In this document: piece after piece, positions 25,704 through 34,392 of the stretch
How positions within the stretch are numbered: the stretch's first letter is position 1
Layout: every line of letters begins with the position of its first letter
NCBI RefSeq assembly: GCF_003935715.1
Contig: NZ_RHPP01000008.1
Span: forward strand, 1-62,634
Origin: Stenotrophomonas sp. 278
GTDB taxonomy: Bacteria; Pseudomonadota; Gammaproteobacteria; Xanthomonadales; Xanthomonadaceae
Direction: 5' to 3'
Length of the DNA stretch: 62,634 nucleotides
Notes under the pieces: generated by a model
What the model was told of the DNA's origin: nothing
Databases searched by the model: none
The model's input: the letters and a program-made list of their open reading frames with translations, nothing else
Made by a program: the position numbers and the translations under genes

Positions 25704-26302
25704 TGCTGATCCTCCGCCATGATGCCGCCGCTGATAACAGCCGAACCAACCAGCATCCCAAGCACATCATCACCTCCAAAGGCGTACGGCACCGGGTTGC
25801 CCTGAGCTTGGGTATTGACCGTTCCGTTCATGCTGTAGCTCGGGCGGTTCTCGACGCTGTCCTGCGCGCCAAGCCCCTTGGGCTGCGGTGAAAGCATCTG
25901 CACCACCCCGCCAATCACCATGCTCACGCCAAGGTTGATTAGCGGAGTTCCGCTCACACCCGTGTAAACGTTCAGCACCACACCGATGACGATGAGCACG
26001 ATTCCCAGCACGGTTTGCAGAACGCCGCCGCGCTTAGAGCCGACCATCACAGGCGCAATGCGTATAACGTCGTCGCCGGGCGGGTCGTCGATCTGGTCGG
26101 GGCGCAGGTTGGTCCTGCCGAGGAACACGGCGAACTCCATGCCCTTTGACTTCGCCTGCTCCATGAACTGGCGGAAGCCTGGAAGCATGACGCTCAGGGC
26201 ATAGGCTGCCTCTCTGGCGCTGCCCACGGCCAACTGAAACTCCCGGCCGAAGCGTGCGCCGAGGACTCCGTAGAGACGGACGGTGCGCACCCGCTCAGTC
26301 AT
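25700..26302 (-). CDS. Tail assembly protein I (lambda gpI-like)
   Basis: 200 residues. Matches the TAP-I family: RTVRLYGVLGARFGREFQLAVGSAREAAYALSVMLPGF, then a hydrophobic Gly/Val-rich stretch (VLGIVLIVIGVVLNVYTG, INLGVSMVIGGVVQML) and LSPQPKG. Acts in tail tip assembly in the cytoplasm. The ATG at 26302 overlaps the gpK-like gene by 8 bases, and its stop overlaps the J start. Order K-I-J as in lambda. Confidence 0.85.
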   Translation of the reverse strand: MTERVRTVRLYGVLGARFGREFQLAVGSAREAAYALSVMLPGFRQFMEQAKSKGMEFAVFLGRTNLRPDQIDDPPGDDVIRIAPVMVGSKRGGVLQTVLGIVLIVIGVVLNVYTGVSGTPLINLGVSMVIGGVVQMLSPQPKGLGAQDSVENRPSYSMNGTVNTQAQGNPVPYAFGGDDVLGMLVGSAVISGGIMAEDQQ

Positions 26303-27068
26303 GACGCACCTCGCGGTGACGGACGATACGCACCGTGCGCTCTGCCCACATGCCGCCGTAGGGCACGACCTCGGACAGCCGATCCTGCATGTGGTGCAGC
26401 ATCTTCCCGTCGCCGAGATAGACCCCGGCATGGTTCGGCACGTCCGACCGGAACTGCATCAGGATCATGTCGCCGCGGCGCGGCTCGTCGGGGATCAGGT
26501 CGAAGCCTTCGGAACGGAGCCGATCAAGACTGTAGAGGTCCTCGCCCTGCTCCCACCACTTATCCTGCCGGTCGTACTGGTTGAGCTGTACGCTCAACTC
26601 GCGCGCATAGAAGTCACGCACCAGGGTGTAGCAGTCGAGGATGCCGTGCGCGAATTCTCGGCCCACCAGAGGCGCTTCGTAGCCACACGGCACGATGGTC
26701 TGTACGTCGCCGCAGCTCGGCTCCTCACCCACGACCTGACCGACGCTGATGATGTGCCAGCGTATGCCCGAGCCAGGCAGCAGCTGGTCGGGCAGCTCGC
26801 ACATGACGCGGTCCGCCTGCGATGCCGCGGCCGCAGCGTTCGGGTGGCTGTGTACCAGCGCCAGAACCTTGCCCAGATCCTCCGCCGCAGCGTAGTCCTC
26901 ACCGGGAAGTCGAAAGTGCTCGCTGGGCGTCGTAGCTGTGTTCCGGCAAGGGATATATATCTCGCCCTCGGCCGTGGCCACGATTAGGCCGCAGCACTCG
27001 CGCGGGTACTCAGCCACGGCATGCGCCTGGATGGCCTGGAGGGTGCTCTGTTGCATGTCTTCGCCCAT
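26295..27068 (-). CDS. Tail tip assembly peptidase K (JAB-MPN plus NlpC/P60)
   Basis: 257 residues. N-terminal JAMM/MPN metalloprotease domain with Glu24 and HSHP at 73-76 followed by Ser83 and Asp86; C-terminal NlpC/P60 domain with Cys146 (DCYTLVRDFY) and His213 (NHAGVYLG). This domain pair is diagnostic of lambda gpK, needed for tail tip assembly and perhaps for peptidoglycan cutting at DNA entry. Both active sites look complete. Confidence 0.9.
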   Translation of the reverse strand: MGEDMQQSTLQAIQAHAVAEYPRECCGLIVATAEGEIYIPCRNTATTPSEHFRLPGEDYAAAEDLGKVLALVHSHPNAAAAASQADRVMCELPDQLLPGSGIRWHIISVGQVVGEEPSCGDVQTIVPCGYEAPLVGREFAHGILDCYTLVRDFYARELSVQLNQYDRQDKWWEQGEDLYSLDRLRSEGFDLIPDEPRRGDMILMQFRSDVPNHAGVYLGDGKMLHHMQDRLSEVVPYGGMWAERTVRIVRHREVRHD

Positions 27069-27119
27069 GAAAAAGTCCGCTCAAGGCGGGCTGGGATGGA
27101 ATGGTGCTGGTGAATTCGG

Positions 27120-27815
27120 TTAGGTTCGCAGCAGGCCTGCGGCCGGGAAGCCGCCGTACGGCAGCTCGTTGTTCTCCCCAAACCTCAGCTTGCAGCTATG
27201 AACGCGCAGCCCACACTGGTCCCTCGACGGGTCGTCCGTCGGGTTGTCGTCCGCGTCTGCAACGGCTGGGCCGGTGTAACCGCAGTACGGGCCGCGGTAC
27301 CCACCGATGCTTCCCCATCCGCACAGGCCGGCAATGATCTGCCGACGCGGTAGCTGCTCGCCATTGAGGTCGATCGCGGTGGTCAGCTCGAACTCGATGA
27401 CCTGGTAGTCCTCAGAAACCTTGCGCTCGATGAACCAGATCTCGTCCGGGAAGTGCTCGTCAGGATCTGCGGTCGGATTGCCTTCGGCGAAGTTGGCTGC
27501 GTCAAGGTACTTCACCAGCGTCTGCCGGCGGATGATGCGCGCGCCGACCAGGTCGTCGAACATCAGGCACAGGGCACCGATACGGCCATCGATGTTGCCT
27601 ACCTTCAGGCGAGGGTTCGGCGGCTGGTCGCTGGTGCGTTCGAACCCGGTCGCCTCGATAGGCCAGGCCCCATATTCCTGCCCCTGCCACCAGATGACTT
27701 CCGACCGCAGGTGCTGGTGGAAGAACAGCTGGTCTGCTCCGAAGCTGCTGCAGTCCAACTCGTACACCGTGACCCTGCCGCCCGGCTCCAACTGCTGGGC
27801 ATCGGCGGTGATCAT
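27120..27815 (-). CDS. Minor tail protein L (lambda gpL-like)
   Basis: 231 residues. N-terminal beta domain (VTVYELDCSSFGADQLFFHQH, VIWWQGQEYGAWPIEATGFE) and a C-terminal Cys-rich part (LCGWGSIGGYRGPYCGYTGPAV, QCGLRVHSCKLRFG). The four Cys match the iron-sulfur-binding region of lambda gpL. Part of the tail tip hub. Overlaps the upstream fibre gene by four bases (27812-27815). Confidence 0.88.
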   Translation of the reverse strand: MITADAQQLEPGGRVTVYELDCSSFGADQLFFHQHLRSEVIWWQGQEYGAWPIEATGFERTSDQPPNPRLKVGNIDGRIGALCLMFDDLVGARIIRRQTLVKYLDAANFAEGNPTADPDEHFPDEIWFIERKVSEDYQVIEFELTTAIDLNGEQLPRRQIIAGLCGWGSIGGYRGPYCGYTGPAVADADDNPTDDPSRDQCGLRVHSCKLRFGENNELPYGGFPAAGLLRT

Positions 27816-29113
27816 GCCGCGTTCCTCATTGCATCCAGTTCAGAGAGCATCGCTCGGGTGACCAGAAACAGGAGCTCGTCCTTTCTCAGGCCGTAGATCT
27901 CGCCGGCGTCCCGGGCGGGACGGATCACCTCCCCCTCGTCGTTGACGGTTGCGGCCTCCGCCTGCCAGCTGTCGTAGCAGAAGCAACCGTAGTGCCGCCA
28001 GTTGAGTCCGTGGCTATCCATCACAGCGATGGCTGCCTGTACGGTAGGGCCTGCATGCAGCCGACCGTCATCCGCGCTGCAGCCGGCCTTCGACAGCCAG
28101 CGCCACAGCATAGGCAGCCGTCCGATCTCGGAGAACGCCGCCAGCTCTTCAGCGTTCAGGTCTCGAGGCGACGTCTTCAGTTCGGCGTCGGAAGTGGAGA
28201 TAGCCGAATTGTTGGAATAGATCTGCCGAACGCGGGACGACCCGCTGCCCAGATCGTAGGTGTTGTCTGCACTGGGCTGGAGATGGCCAGAATCTGCCAC
28301 AACCCAACGTCGGGTACGCGTAGTGGACCCCGCTGCCGTCGTCTCCAGGGAAACGAACGTGGGGGTGGAGGTTGTCGTCCAGTTCGTTCCCGCAATCAGC
28401 GCGACAATGGCCTTTGATCCGACGAATGCAGATCCATCATGGCCGCACAAGCCGATGCCTACGGCAGACGAACCCGGCGTTGCGGTGGGTGCAACGACGG
28501 TACCGCCGATGGTGTAGCCGCGAATAAGCGAGCCAAAGCCAGGGTAGTTCGAGACCAGCGATATCTCTGCCGGAGCAGCATTCCTTGCGATCTCGATGCC
28601 ACGACCTCGCTCTTCCGGAACCACCTTGCGCTGCGTCAGCCCCTTCGAAACGATGACGTCTCCGTCGCCATTGAAGTTGGCTACGTACACACGCCCCGAC
28701 TGGGTCGCGCCAAGCGGGGTGGCGAGTACTCGAAAGTCGGTTCCTTGGGCGCTTGCGGTATGCGCCTGCGTGGCGATGAGGTGGTATGCCGCGGTGGAGT
28801 GGTCAGAATAGCCAGCGCCAGTCCATGGCCGACTGCCCGCTCCGCCCACCAGCTGACCATCGCCGGGGAATCCCGCCGTGGGGTGTTTGAAATGGTAGTG
28901 GAGCACGGGCGTGCCGCCACCGTCGTTTCGGATACCCAGCGATATCTCGGTGATGTCCGTACCGGAGAATACGAACTCGTTGGCGGTCTTTTCTGGAAGC
29001 GCTGCGCCGACCGCCGAGAAGTTGTCATTGACTTTCTCAAAGGCGACGCGAGCAGGATCTCCCACTTTCCCGCCAGGCTGAGGCGTGTCGAGATCGATGA
29101 TTTCAAGGTCCAT
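27812..29113 (-). CDS. Tail fibre or spike with C-terminal S74 autocleaving chaperone
   Basis: 433 residues. The N-terminus (QPGGKVGDPARVAFEKVNDNFSAV) is a typical fibre attachment segment; the middle is beta-rich repeats (TYDLGSGSSRVRQIYSNNSAI). The C-terminus has the peptidase-S74 pattern, with Ser308-Asp309 (STSDAELK, Lys313) and LHAGPTVQAAIAVMDSHGLN, then a coiled tail. S74 domains fold the trimer and cut themselves off. Its position between M- and L-like genes is unusual; lambda has no gene there. Confidence 0.75.
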   Translation of the reverse strand: MDLEIIDLDTPQPGGKVGDPARVAFEKVNDNFSAVGAALPEKTANEFVFSGTDITEISLGIRNDGGGTPVLHYHFKHPTAGFPGDGQLVGGAGSRPWTGAGYSDHSTAAYHLIATQAHTASAQGTDFRVLATPLGATQSGRVYVANFNGDGDVIVSKGLTQRKVVPEERGRGIEIARNAAPAEISLVSNYPGFGSLIRGYTIGGTVVAPTATPGSSAVGIGLCGHDGSAFVGSKAIVALIAGTNWTTTSTPTFVSLETTAAGSTTRTRRWVVADSGHLQPSADNTYDLGSGSSRVRQIYSNNSAISTSDAELKTSPRDLNAEELAAFSEIGRLPMLWRWLSKAGCSADDGRLHAGPTVQAAIAVMDSHGLNWRHYGCFCYDSWQAEAATVNDEGEVIRPARDAGEIYGLRKDELLFLVTRAMLSELDAMRNAA

Positions 29114-29122
29114 AGTGATCCC

Positions 29123-29458
29123 TTACGGCTGGAACGTCTGTTCAAAGGTGGCGTTGAGCGTGAATACGCCGTTGCCATGTGGGATGAGGTTGTATGTCTT
29201 GCACCGGTAGAGGCCTTGCGCACCGAGGGGCGGCGTCCACAGGAAAGAGCGAGCGCCTTGATGCGCACGAATGAATTCCAGGGCAGGTTGCACCTTTGCC
29301 GCGCGTCCGACGATGGAGATCGGCCACTGCTGTTCTTCGTTGTTGATTCCTTCGGACGCGGCCTGGCTGTAGCCATCTCCGAACTTCGCTTCTCGCACCG
29401 AGAAGGTGCCGGTGCCGTTGATCTCGGTGCGCACGCACCAGGTGAACTCTTCTGCCAT
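29123..29458 (-). CDS. Minor tail protein M (lambda gpM-like)
   Basis: 111 residues. Family features: FSVREAKFGDGYSQAASEGIN, QQWPISIVG, AALEF-type helix (VQPALEFIRAHQGARSFLWTPP) and the end VFTLNATFEQTF. Component of the distal tail hub, working with gpH and gpL. One base separates it from the tape-measure stop. Confidence 0.88.
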   Translation of the reverse strand: MAEEFTWCVRTEINGTGTFSVREAKFGDGYSQAASEGINNEEQQWPISIVGRAAKVQPALEFIRAHQGARSFLWTPPLGAQGLYRCKTYNLIPHGNGVFTLNATFEQTFQP

Positions 29459-29459
29459 C

Positions 29460-31601
29460 TCAGTACGACCTCGCGCTGGCGAGAATCCCGCCGGGCTTCA
29501 TCTGCTGAATCAGTTCCTTCTTCACGACGTTGCTGATCAGGTTACCGAGCTGCTGCCCGGCCTGGTCCTGACTGCCGCTGGTGGTGCTCTGCGTCCCGCT
29601 GTCGCTCACGGTGACGTTGGTGATGACGTTGATTGGCGCTCCGCCAGCGCTGGATCCGCTTGCGGCTTGAGCGCTGGCGGTAATGGGGACAATCGAGCCG
29701 GCATCACCCGGGATCAGGTAGGACTTGCCGCCCTGCTGGAACAGTTCCGGCCGGCCGCCTTCGCCGACGCGATACACGTTGTCGCCAGCGACCGGGCCGC
29801 CCCCTGCGCGCCCACCGGCGTAACTGCCAATGGCCTGCCCGATGGCGTTGATCCAGCTGGAACCGCCGCCCTGGTAGTTGGACGCCCAACTGCCGACCAT
29901 CTCAAAGAACTTTGCGGCGGCTGCTTGTGCAGCCATGCGCCTCAGGGCATCGGCAAACCCTTTGACCATGCCGTCGACGCCATCTTCGAAGGGGTCGAAC
30001 AGGAATTCGGCGAATGCATCCTGCGCATTGCGGGCCGCCTGCTCGCCGAAGGTGGAAAGCGTACCGGAAGCCTCCTTCGTTCTGCTGGCCATGGCGTCCA
30101 TGCCTTCGCCGTAGATAGCCTTGTAGTCCTCCACGGCGTCAATGGTCTTTGCAAGACTCAGCAGGTTCTCCTGCTGCGCAGCCGTGAGCCTCTGCAGTTC
30201 GCCGCGCTCTATGTCGTACCGGACTGCCTGTTCCTGGCCGTCGCCGTTCTCCAACATGTACAGCCGTCGATCCATGCTGCTGTTGAGGGAGTCGTAGGAC
30301 TTGGCCAGCGCATCAGCGGCCTTCTGCTCCTCCGACATCCCCTGCTGTTTCGACTTCGACGCCCTGCTGGACTTCTCCGCGCTCTCGCCCCACAGCGACT
30401 GCAGCTTTGCTTCCCATTCGGCCGCCTTGCGCAGTTGCTCGGTCTGATCCTTGGTGGCTTGGATCTCCTCCGCCGTTGCCCGCGTGCGCCGCCCACGCGG
30501 CCCGCTGCGCCCAGCGTCCGGTATGCCCTGACCTTGGCCCTGCATCGCCTTCCAGCCGCTGTCGGCGTAGGCGGTGCCGGCTTGGTATTCCTTGGCGAAC
30601 TGCTCCCAGCCGCCGCCCTGTGAACCCAGCAGGCCGCTGTACTGTCCGGTGACCAGCTTCATCACCGCGTTGCCCTGCTTCTCCACGGCTACAAGGCCAC
30701 CGCGGAGGCGGTCCAGCCAGTCTTCCACTACCCCGAAGATCTCCGCCGCCTTGCCGATCTCGCGGAATGCGCTGGCGATCGACGAAGCGACGTCCCTGAC
30801 GCCGCTGCCCTCTCGGGCGATGTCCACCAGCTGCGTGGTGAGGTCGGTGAGCGTCGGCAGTAGTTCACCCGCAAGCTGGGTGAACCACCCCTGCGTCGCC
30901 GCACGCAGGTCGTCCACTCGGTCATTGAACTCCGCCGCTGCGCCAGCGGTGTCGGAGTCGATCACGATGCCAAGCGCCCTGGCCCGCTCTTCCATGGTGC
31001 GCATGCCATCCGCGCCCAGGCTCAGGAACTCCAGGAACTCCGCGCCGGACCGGCCAAACAGCTGCATGGCCAGCGCAGTCTTCGTCGTTTCATTGCTGAT
31101 ACCGGCGAAGCGGTTCTGCACCTCTGGCAGCAGGTCTTCGAAGCTGCGGAGGTTGCCGGCCTGGTCCTTGACCGAGATCCCGAGCGCCTTGAAGGTCTTG
31201 TCGGCTTCACTGCCGGCCTTCGAGGCGTCGGCGATGTTCTTGGAGAACTTCGGGATGACGCCGACCAGCGCCTCCAGGTCATTGCCGGTCATCTTTGCCG
31301 CATAGCCCCAACCTGCCAGCGTCTCCGTAGAGATACTGAAGCGAGCGGAAAGCTCGTCCAGGCGGTCAGCGGCGTTGATCGCGGTGGTCAGGCCAGTGAG
31401 GGCGGCATCGAAACTTGCAATGGCCGCGATGGCACCGCCCACCACACTGCCGATGGCAGTGAAGCCGGCGACGATCCCCTTACCAACACCAGAGGCAGTC
31501 CGCTCCATGGACTTCATCTGCTTTTCGGCGCGCTGGGCGTCCGTCACGAACGACCCGGTTTTCAACAACAGGTCGACGACGATGGATCCGGCAGTTGCCA
31601 T
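29460..31601 (-). CDS. Tail tape-measure protein (lambda gpH-like)
   Basis: 713 residues. Start MATAGSIVVDLLLKTGSFVTDAQRAEKQMKSM and a hydrophobic Gly/Ala stretch (GFTAIGSVVGGAIAAIASF), long helical middle, QTEQLRKAAEWEAKLQSLWGES, and a Gly-rich end (GQAIGSYAGGRAGGGPVAGDNVYRVGEGGRPELF) typical of tape-measure C-termini. Sets tail length and is ejected at infection. At about 0.15 nm per residue it predicts a tail near 107 nm (inference). Starts just past the GT stop. Confidence 0.9.
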   Translation of the reverse strand: MATAGSIVVDLLLKTGSFVTDAQRAEKQMKSMERTASGVGKGIVAGFTAIGSVVGGAIAAIASFDAALTGLTTAINAADRLDELSARFSISTETLAGWGYAAKMTGNDLEALVGVIPKFSKNIADASKAGSEADKTFKALGISVKDQAGNLRSFEDLLPEVQNRFAGISNETTKTALAMQLFGRSGAEFLEFLSLGADGMRTMEERARALGIVIDSDTAGAAAEFNDRVDDLRAATQGWFTQLAGELLPTLTDLTTQLVDIAREGSGVRDVASSIASAFREIGKAAEIFGVVEDWLDRLRGGLVAVEKQGNAVMKLVTGQYSGLLGSQGGGWEQFAKEYQAGTAYADSGWKAMQGQGQGIPDAGRSGPRGRRTRATAEEIQATKDQTEQLRKAAEWEAKLQSLWGESAEKSSRASKSKQQGMSEEQKAADALAKSYDSLNSSMDRRLYMLENGDGQEQAVRYDIERGELQRLTAAQQENLLSLAKTIDAVEDYKAIYGEGMDAMASRTKEASGTLSTFGEQAARNAQDAFAEFLFDPFEDGVDGMVKGFADALRRMAAQAAAAKFFEMVGSWASNYQGGGSSWINAIGQAIGSYAGGRAGGGPVAGDNVYRVGEGGRPELFQQGGKSYLIPGDAGSIVPITASAQAASGSSAGGAPINVITNVTVSDSGTQSTTSGSQDQAGQQLGNLISNVVKKELIQQMKPGGILASARSY

Positions 31602-31605
31602 CAGA

Positions 31606-32222
31606 TCAGCCTCTGGGTGGTTTCAGGCCGAAGGCTGCGAGAGTTCGCAGGTCGGCATCGGGGAATTTGTGGGCAACCGGGACTGGCTGCAGGTACTCGA
31701 GGTTCTTCTGGATCGACCCGCCGAAGCTGGCACCGATCAGGGCGGCCGGCCGGTGGTAGCGGTGCAGGTCGTCGAAGGGATACAGCTCGTAGAACGCGAG
31801 CCAGCGCTGGAACTCTGGCTCGGGAAGATCGTCGATCTCCCCGAGGGTCTTGCCGAGCGCGAGGCCTAGGATGCAGCTGAAGTACTCGCGTCCGCGCTCG
31901 GCAAGGATTTTTTTTGGTCAGCGCCGATGCCGGCCACCGCGACGACATGGGGGAACAGGTCGGTCAGACCGGTGGGGGTGAGGTTTGCGGACTCCGCTTC
32001 CGTAATCACCGGTTTGCCATCGGCATCGCACAGGCTGGCCGCCACCAGGCGCTGCATCGAGAAGCACCGCTCGTCCTCGTCGCTGGACGCTTCTGCGGCA
32101 CGCCAGCGGCGGACCTGGCCGGCGCTGACCTGTTTGAAATGGACGGTCTCGGTGGTGCCGTCGCTGAAGGTGACCTCGCGGGCCACCGGGGCATTGCTCG
32201 TCAGAATTCTGCTCTTGTCCAT
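31606..32222 (-). CDS. Frameshifted tail assembly chaperone GT
   Basis: A -1 slip on the A-run at 31915-31908 joins G (32222-31908) to the T frame (31908-31606), making about 205 residues. The T part reads ILAERGREYFSCILGLALG, GEIDDLPEPEFQRWLAFYELYPFDDLHRYHRPAALIGASF and has no start of its own, as in lambda gpGT. GT binds the tape measure during tail assembly. The T stop (31606-31608) lies five bases past the tape-measure ATG region, so the two overlap slightly. Confidence 0.82.
31866..32222 (-). CDS. Tail assembly chaperone G
   Basis: 118 residues in the zero frame: VAREVTFSDGTTETVHFKQVSAGQVRRWRAAEAS, then DLFPHVVAVAGIGADQKK. Helps assemble the tail tube around the tape measure. A run of eight A (31915-31908) near the end allows a -1 ribosomal shift into the T frame, giving a longer GT product. 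The zero-frame end (SLPSADASTSAAS) is not conserved-looking. Confidence 0.8.
   Translation of the reverse strand: MDKSRILTSNAPVAREVTFSDGTTETVHFKQVSAGQVRRWRAAEASSDEDERCFSMQRLVAASLCDADGKPVITEAESANLTPTGLTDLFPHVVAVAGIGADQKKSLPSADASTSAAS
31908..31915 (-). promoter_or_regulatory. Slippery A8 site for programmed -1 frameshift
   Basis: Zero-frame codons CAA AAA AAA TCC; a -1 slip gives AAA ATC CTT and enters the 100-codon T frame. The run replaces the GGGAAAG of lambda. Confidence 0.8.
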
Positions 32223-32305
32223 CAGCCGTTCTCAGAAGGTGGGGGCCGGGTACGCGACGGCTGGGCGCGCAGAGCCGGACACCCCGAAGGTTGTCGTAGA
32301 AGCCG

Positions 32306-32809
32306 TCAGGCCGTGTACGGCCCGTTCCAATAGGGAATGACGCTGCCGCTCCGCTGGATCGTCAGCGTTCCGCGCACGATCTCGTTGGTGGCGATGTCGA
32401 TGTTCAGGTCGGAGACATAGCCGCGGAACGCGATCGACGTACGCGCGGGCGATGCCGGCGCAACCAGCTCGTCTTCGGTATCCAGCGTGGGCACGGCGGT
32501 GCCGTCGCTCAGGCCGATCAGCCAGGGGATCACCTCGCGCGATTCCTTCAGTTCGAACAGGATCTGGTGCGATCCGCTTCGCGGGATGAAGTTGAAGGGC
32601 ACGCTGACCTGCCCGGGATTGCCCAAACCGCCTTCGTATTCCTTGTCGCCCACGGTGTCCAGGCACGTGGATTCAATCTGGTCGGCTGCGCCGCCCAGGC
32701 CGGTGATGCCAGTCGGGCACTCGAACTTCAGGACCGAGGCGACGCTGGAACTCAGCTTGTCCACGGTGAAGAGCTCGGACCCCTGGGTTTTGATGACGCC
32801 CTCGGTCAT
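32306..32809 (-). CDS. Major tail tube protein (lambda gpV-like)
   Basis: 167 residues. TQGSELFTVDKLSSSVASVLKFECPTGITGLGGAADQIESTCLDT, then GLGNPGQVSVPFNFIPRSGSHQILFELKESREVIPWLIGLSDGT: matches the family of phage tail tube proteins with the N-terminal beta sandwich. It polymerises into hexameric rings of the tail tube. It lacks the Ig-like C-terminal domain of lambda gpV. Placed as expected between terminator-like and chaperone genes. Confidence 0.85.
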   Translation of the reverse strand: MTEGVIKTQGSELFTVDKLSSSVASVLKFECPTGITGLGGAADQIESTCLDTVGDKEYEGGLGNPGQVSVPFNFIPRSGSHQILFELKESREVIPWLIGLSDGTAVPTLDTEDELVAPASPARTSIAFRGYVSDLNIDIATNEIVRGTLTIQRSGSVIPYWNGPYTA

Positions 32810-32870
32810 TGCAAAGTCCTCTGGTCAAAAAGAAACCGCCTTGCGGCGGCTGGTGGTGGTTGCCAGCGGC

Positions 32871-33224
32871 TCAGCGCTGGTCGATGAAGTCGGCTTCCAT
32901 GCCGACCCGGTAGAGCTTCGTGTCGGGGTCGCGGTTGTTGACCACTACCCGGTTGCAGATCAGCGCTCCGTCCAGCGCCGCCCGAATGGCCAGGGCCAGC
33001 TTCTCCGCGTCACCGTCGTTGGCGTGGTAGCAGTCGATCTGCACCGTCGTGAAGTCACCGCCAGGCCCGCTGCTGAGGTTGTCGTAGGGCTGGCCCGTGA
33101 CGATCTGCCATGTGATGTAGGGCCGTCGCTCCGTTGCCGCGATATCGCCGTGCCGGCCGATTCGGTCGTCGACGATGGCCGCTACCGCTTCCGTGTGGAT
33201 GGTTCTGTACACCTTCGGGAACAT
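32871..33224 (-). CDS. Tail completion/terminator protein (DUF3168, gpU-like)
   Basis: 117 residues. VYRTIHTEAVAAIVDDRIGRHGDIAATERRPYITWQIVTGQPYDNLSSGPGGDFTTVQIDCYH, then EKLALAIRAALDG; fits DUF3168 neck/tail completion proteins. Caps the tail end for joining to the head. The ATG overlaps the upstream stop (33224). Confidence 0.8.
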   Translation of the reverse strand: MFPKVYRTIHTEAVAAIVDDRIGRHGDIAATERRPYITWQIVTGQPYDNLSSGPGGDFTTVQIDCYHANDGDAEKLALAIRAALDGALICNRVVVNNRDPDTKLYRVGMEADFIDQR

Positions 33225-33715
33225 CAGCCCTTCCCCCGGTTCTGCGCGCCGAGGCGCTTCGTGAGCTGGTCCAGCCGCTTAAGCAGGTCCTCAGTGACGA
33301 TGTCGATGATCTGCGTCCCGTACCGGGTGACCGCCGGTCGGAGCCAGGGATAGGCCGGCTGAGTTGATGATCCGTACTCCATCAGCTGCGCTGCCTTCCG
33401 CGTGCTGGTGGCGGTGCCCCTGGCGTTGATGAAGGCCTTGCGCTTCACGCGCACCAGGTAGCGCTCGCCATTCGTTCCGGTCGGAGCCTTACCGCGGCTG
33501 GAAATGATGTGGTTCACGGTGGTGTCGGTGCTTGCCGCGCCATTGGCTGCGACCGAGCGCCTGAAGTTCTCCTTCGCTCGGTCCCGGAGCGCCCGAGCCC
33601 CCTTGGCCAGAGACGCCTTCACAGGCCCACCGCGCTTGCTCACGACCTCTGCCGGCAGGGACTGCAGCGTGCTGAGCACGCCGTCGATCCCGGTGATCTT
33701 GAACTCGACTTTCAC
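33224..33715 (-). CDS. HK97 gp10-type tail-head joining protein
   Basis: 163 residues. VEFKITGIDGVLSTLQSLPAEVVSKRGGPVKASLAKGARALRDRAKENF at the start and GSSTQPAYPWLRPAVTRYG late are typical of the HK97 gp10 family. Forms part of the neck between connector and tail. Basic (many Arg/Lys). Overlaps the sugar-related gene upstream by four bases. Confidence 0.85.
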   Translation of the reverse strand: MKVEFKITGIDGVLSTLQSLPAEVVSKRGGPVKASLAKGARALRDRAKENFRRSVAANGAASTDTTVNHIISSRGKAPTGTNGERYLVRVKRKAFINARGTATSTRKAAQLMEYGSSTQPAYPWLRPAVTRYGTQIIDIVTEDLLKRLDQLTKRLGAQNRGKG

Positions 33716-34392
33716 AGGTACGCCGCCGCGTCAGGTCCTACCCACATTTCCAGCAGCTCACCGCTCGGATCTGGCCGCCCCTTGAAACCCGGCGCATGCC
33801 CCATGCCGATACCGCCCCGTCCGGGTAGGCCCTTGATACCGACGACGCGGTGACCGTCGAACAGATGCCGGGTCTTCGCGCTACGCCACAGCTCCAGATC
33901 AATGAACTGCGGTCGTGAGCGGCAGGCCTCGGCAAAGGTCTGCAGCGCCGAGCCACGCATCGCGGTGCTGCACAGGCTGGCGTGACTGGTGTTGGAAAGC
34001 TGCCTCCCGCAGCGCTGCTGTACGTTGTAGTAGCGCGCCAGCCGCTCGCCGACCAGTTCCGCGTGTTCTAGCTCCCGGGCAACGGTGGATAGCCAGTCCG
34101 GCGAGTACCAGTCGTCGTCCTCGATGATCACCAGCTGATCATTGGCATCCACCGCAGACAGCCCCTTCAGCAGGTTGCGAGCCTGGGTGTTCTGGCCAAC
34201 AGACCAATTCGGCGTGGGGCGAACCAGCACCAGCTGCCAGTCTTCCCGCTGGAAGGTCACCGGCTGCGGCTCAGACCCATCGTCCACGATGATCCAACGG
34301 ACCGGCCCGGCGTAGTCCTGCCTGGCCATCCAGCGCTCGCACAGCGCCCAGGCGGCAGGCCGTGCACCAGTTGCGGTCAGAAGGGTCAGCAT
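33712..34392 (-). CDS. Glycosyltransferase family 2-like protein
   Basis: 226 residues. Nucleotide-sugar-binding pattern RWIIVDDGSEP (Asp37-Asp38) and a DxD-like EDDDWYSPDW (91-100), with QNTQARNLLKGL between them, as in GT-A fold enzymes. The C-terminal part has LGRG-rich loops (VGIKGLPGRGGIGMGHAPGFKG). It lies between head-closure and gp10-type neck genes, overlapping both neighbours by a few bases, so it is made with the virion proteins. Virion or DNA glycosylation is inferred, not shown. Confidence 0.75.
   Translation of the reverse strand: MLTLLTATGARPAAWALCERWMARQDYAGPVRWIIVDDGSEPQPVTFQREDWQLVLVRPTPNWSVGQNTQARNLLKGLSAVDANDQLVIIEDDDWYSPDWLSTVARELEHAELVGERLARYYNVQQRCGRQLSNTSHASLCSTAMRGSALQTFAEACRSRPQFIDLELWRSAKTRHLFDGHRVVGIKGLPGRGGIGMGHAPGFKGRPDPSGELLEMWVGPDAAAYL

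Noticed and set aside
31601-31948. 115-codon minus-strand frame, Arg/Pro-rich
   Set aside because: Wrong frame over the T part of GT; the -1 frame has the family sequence.
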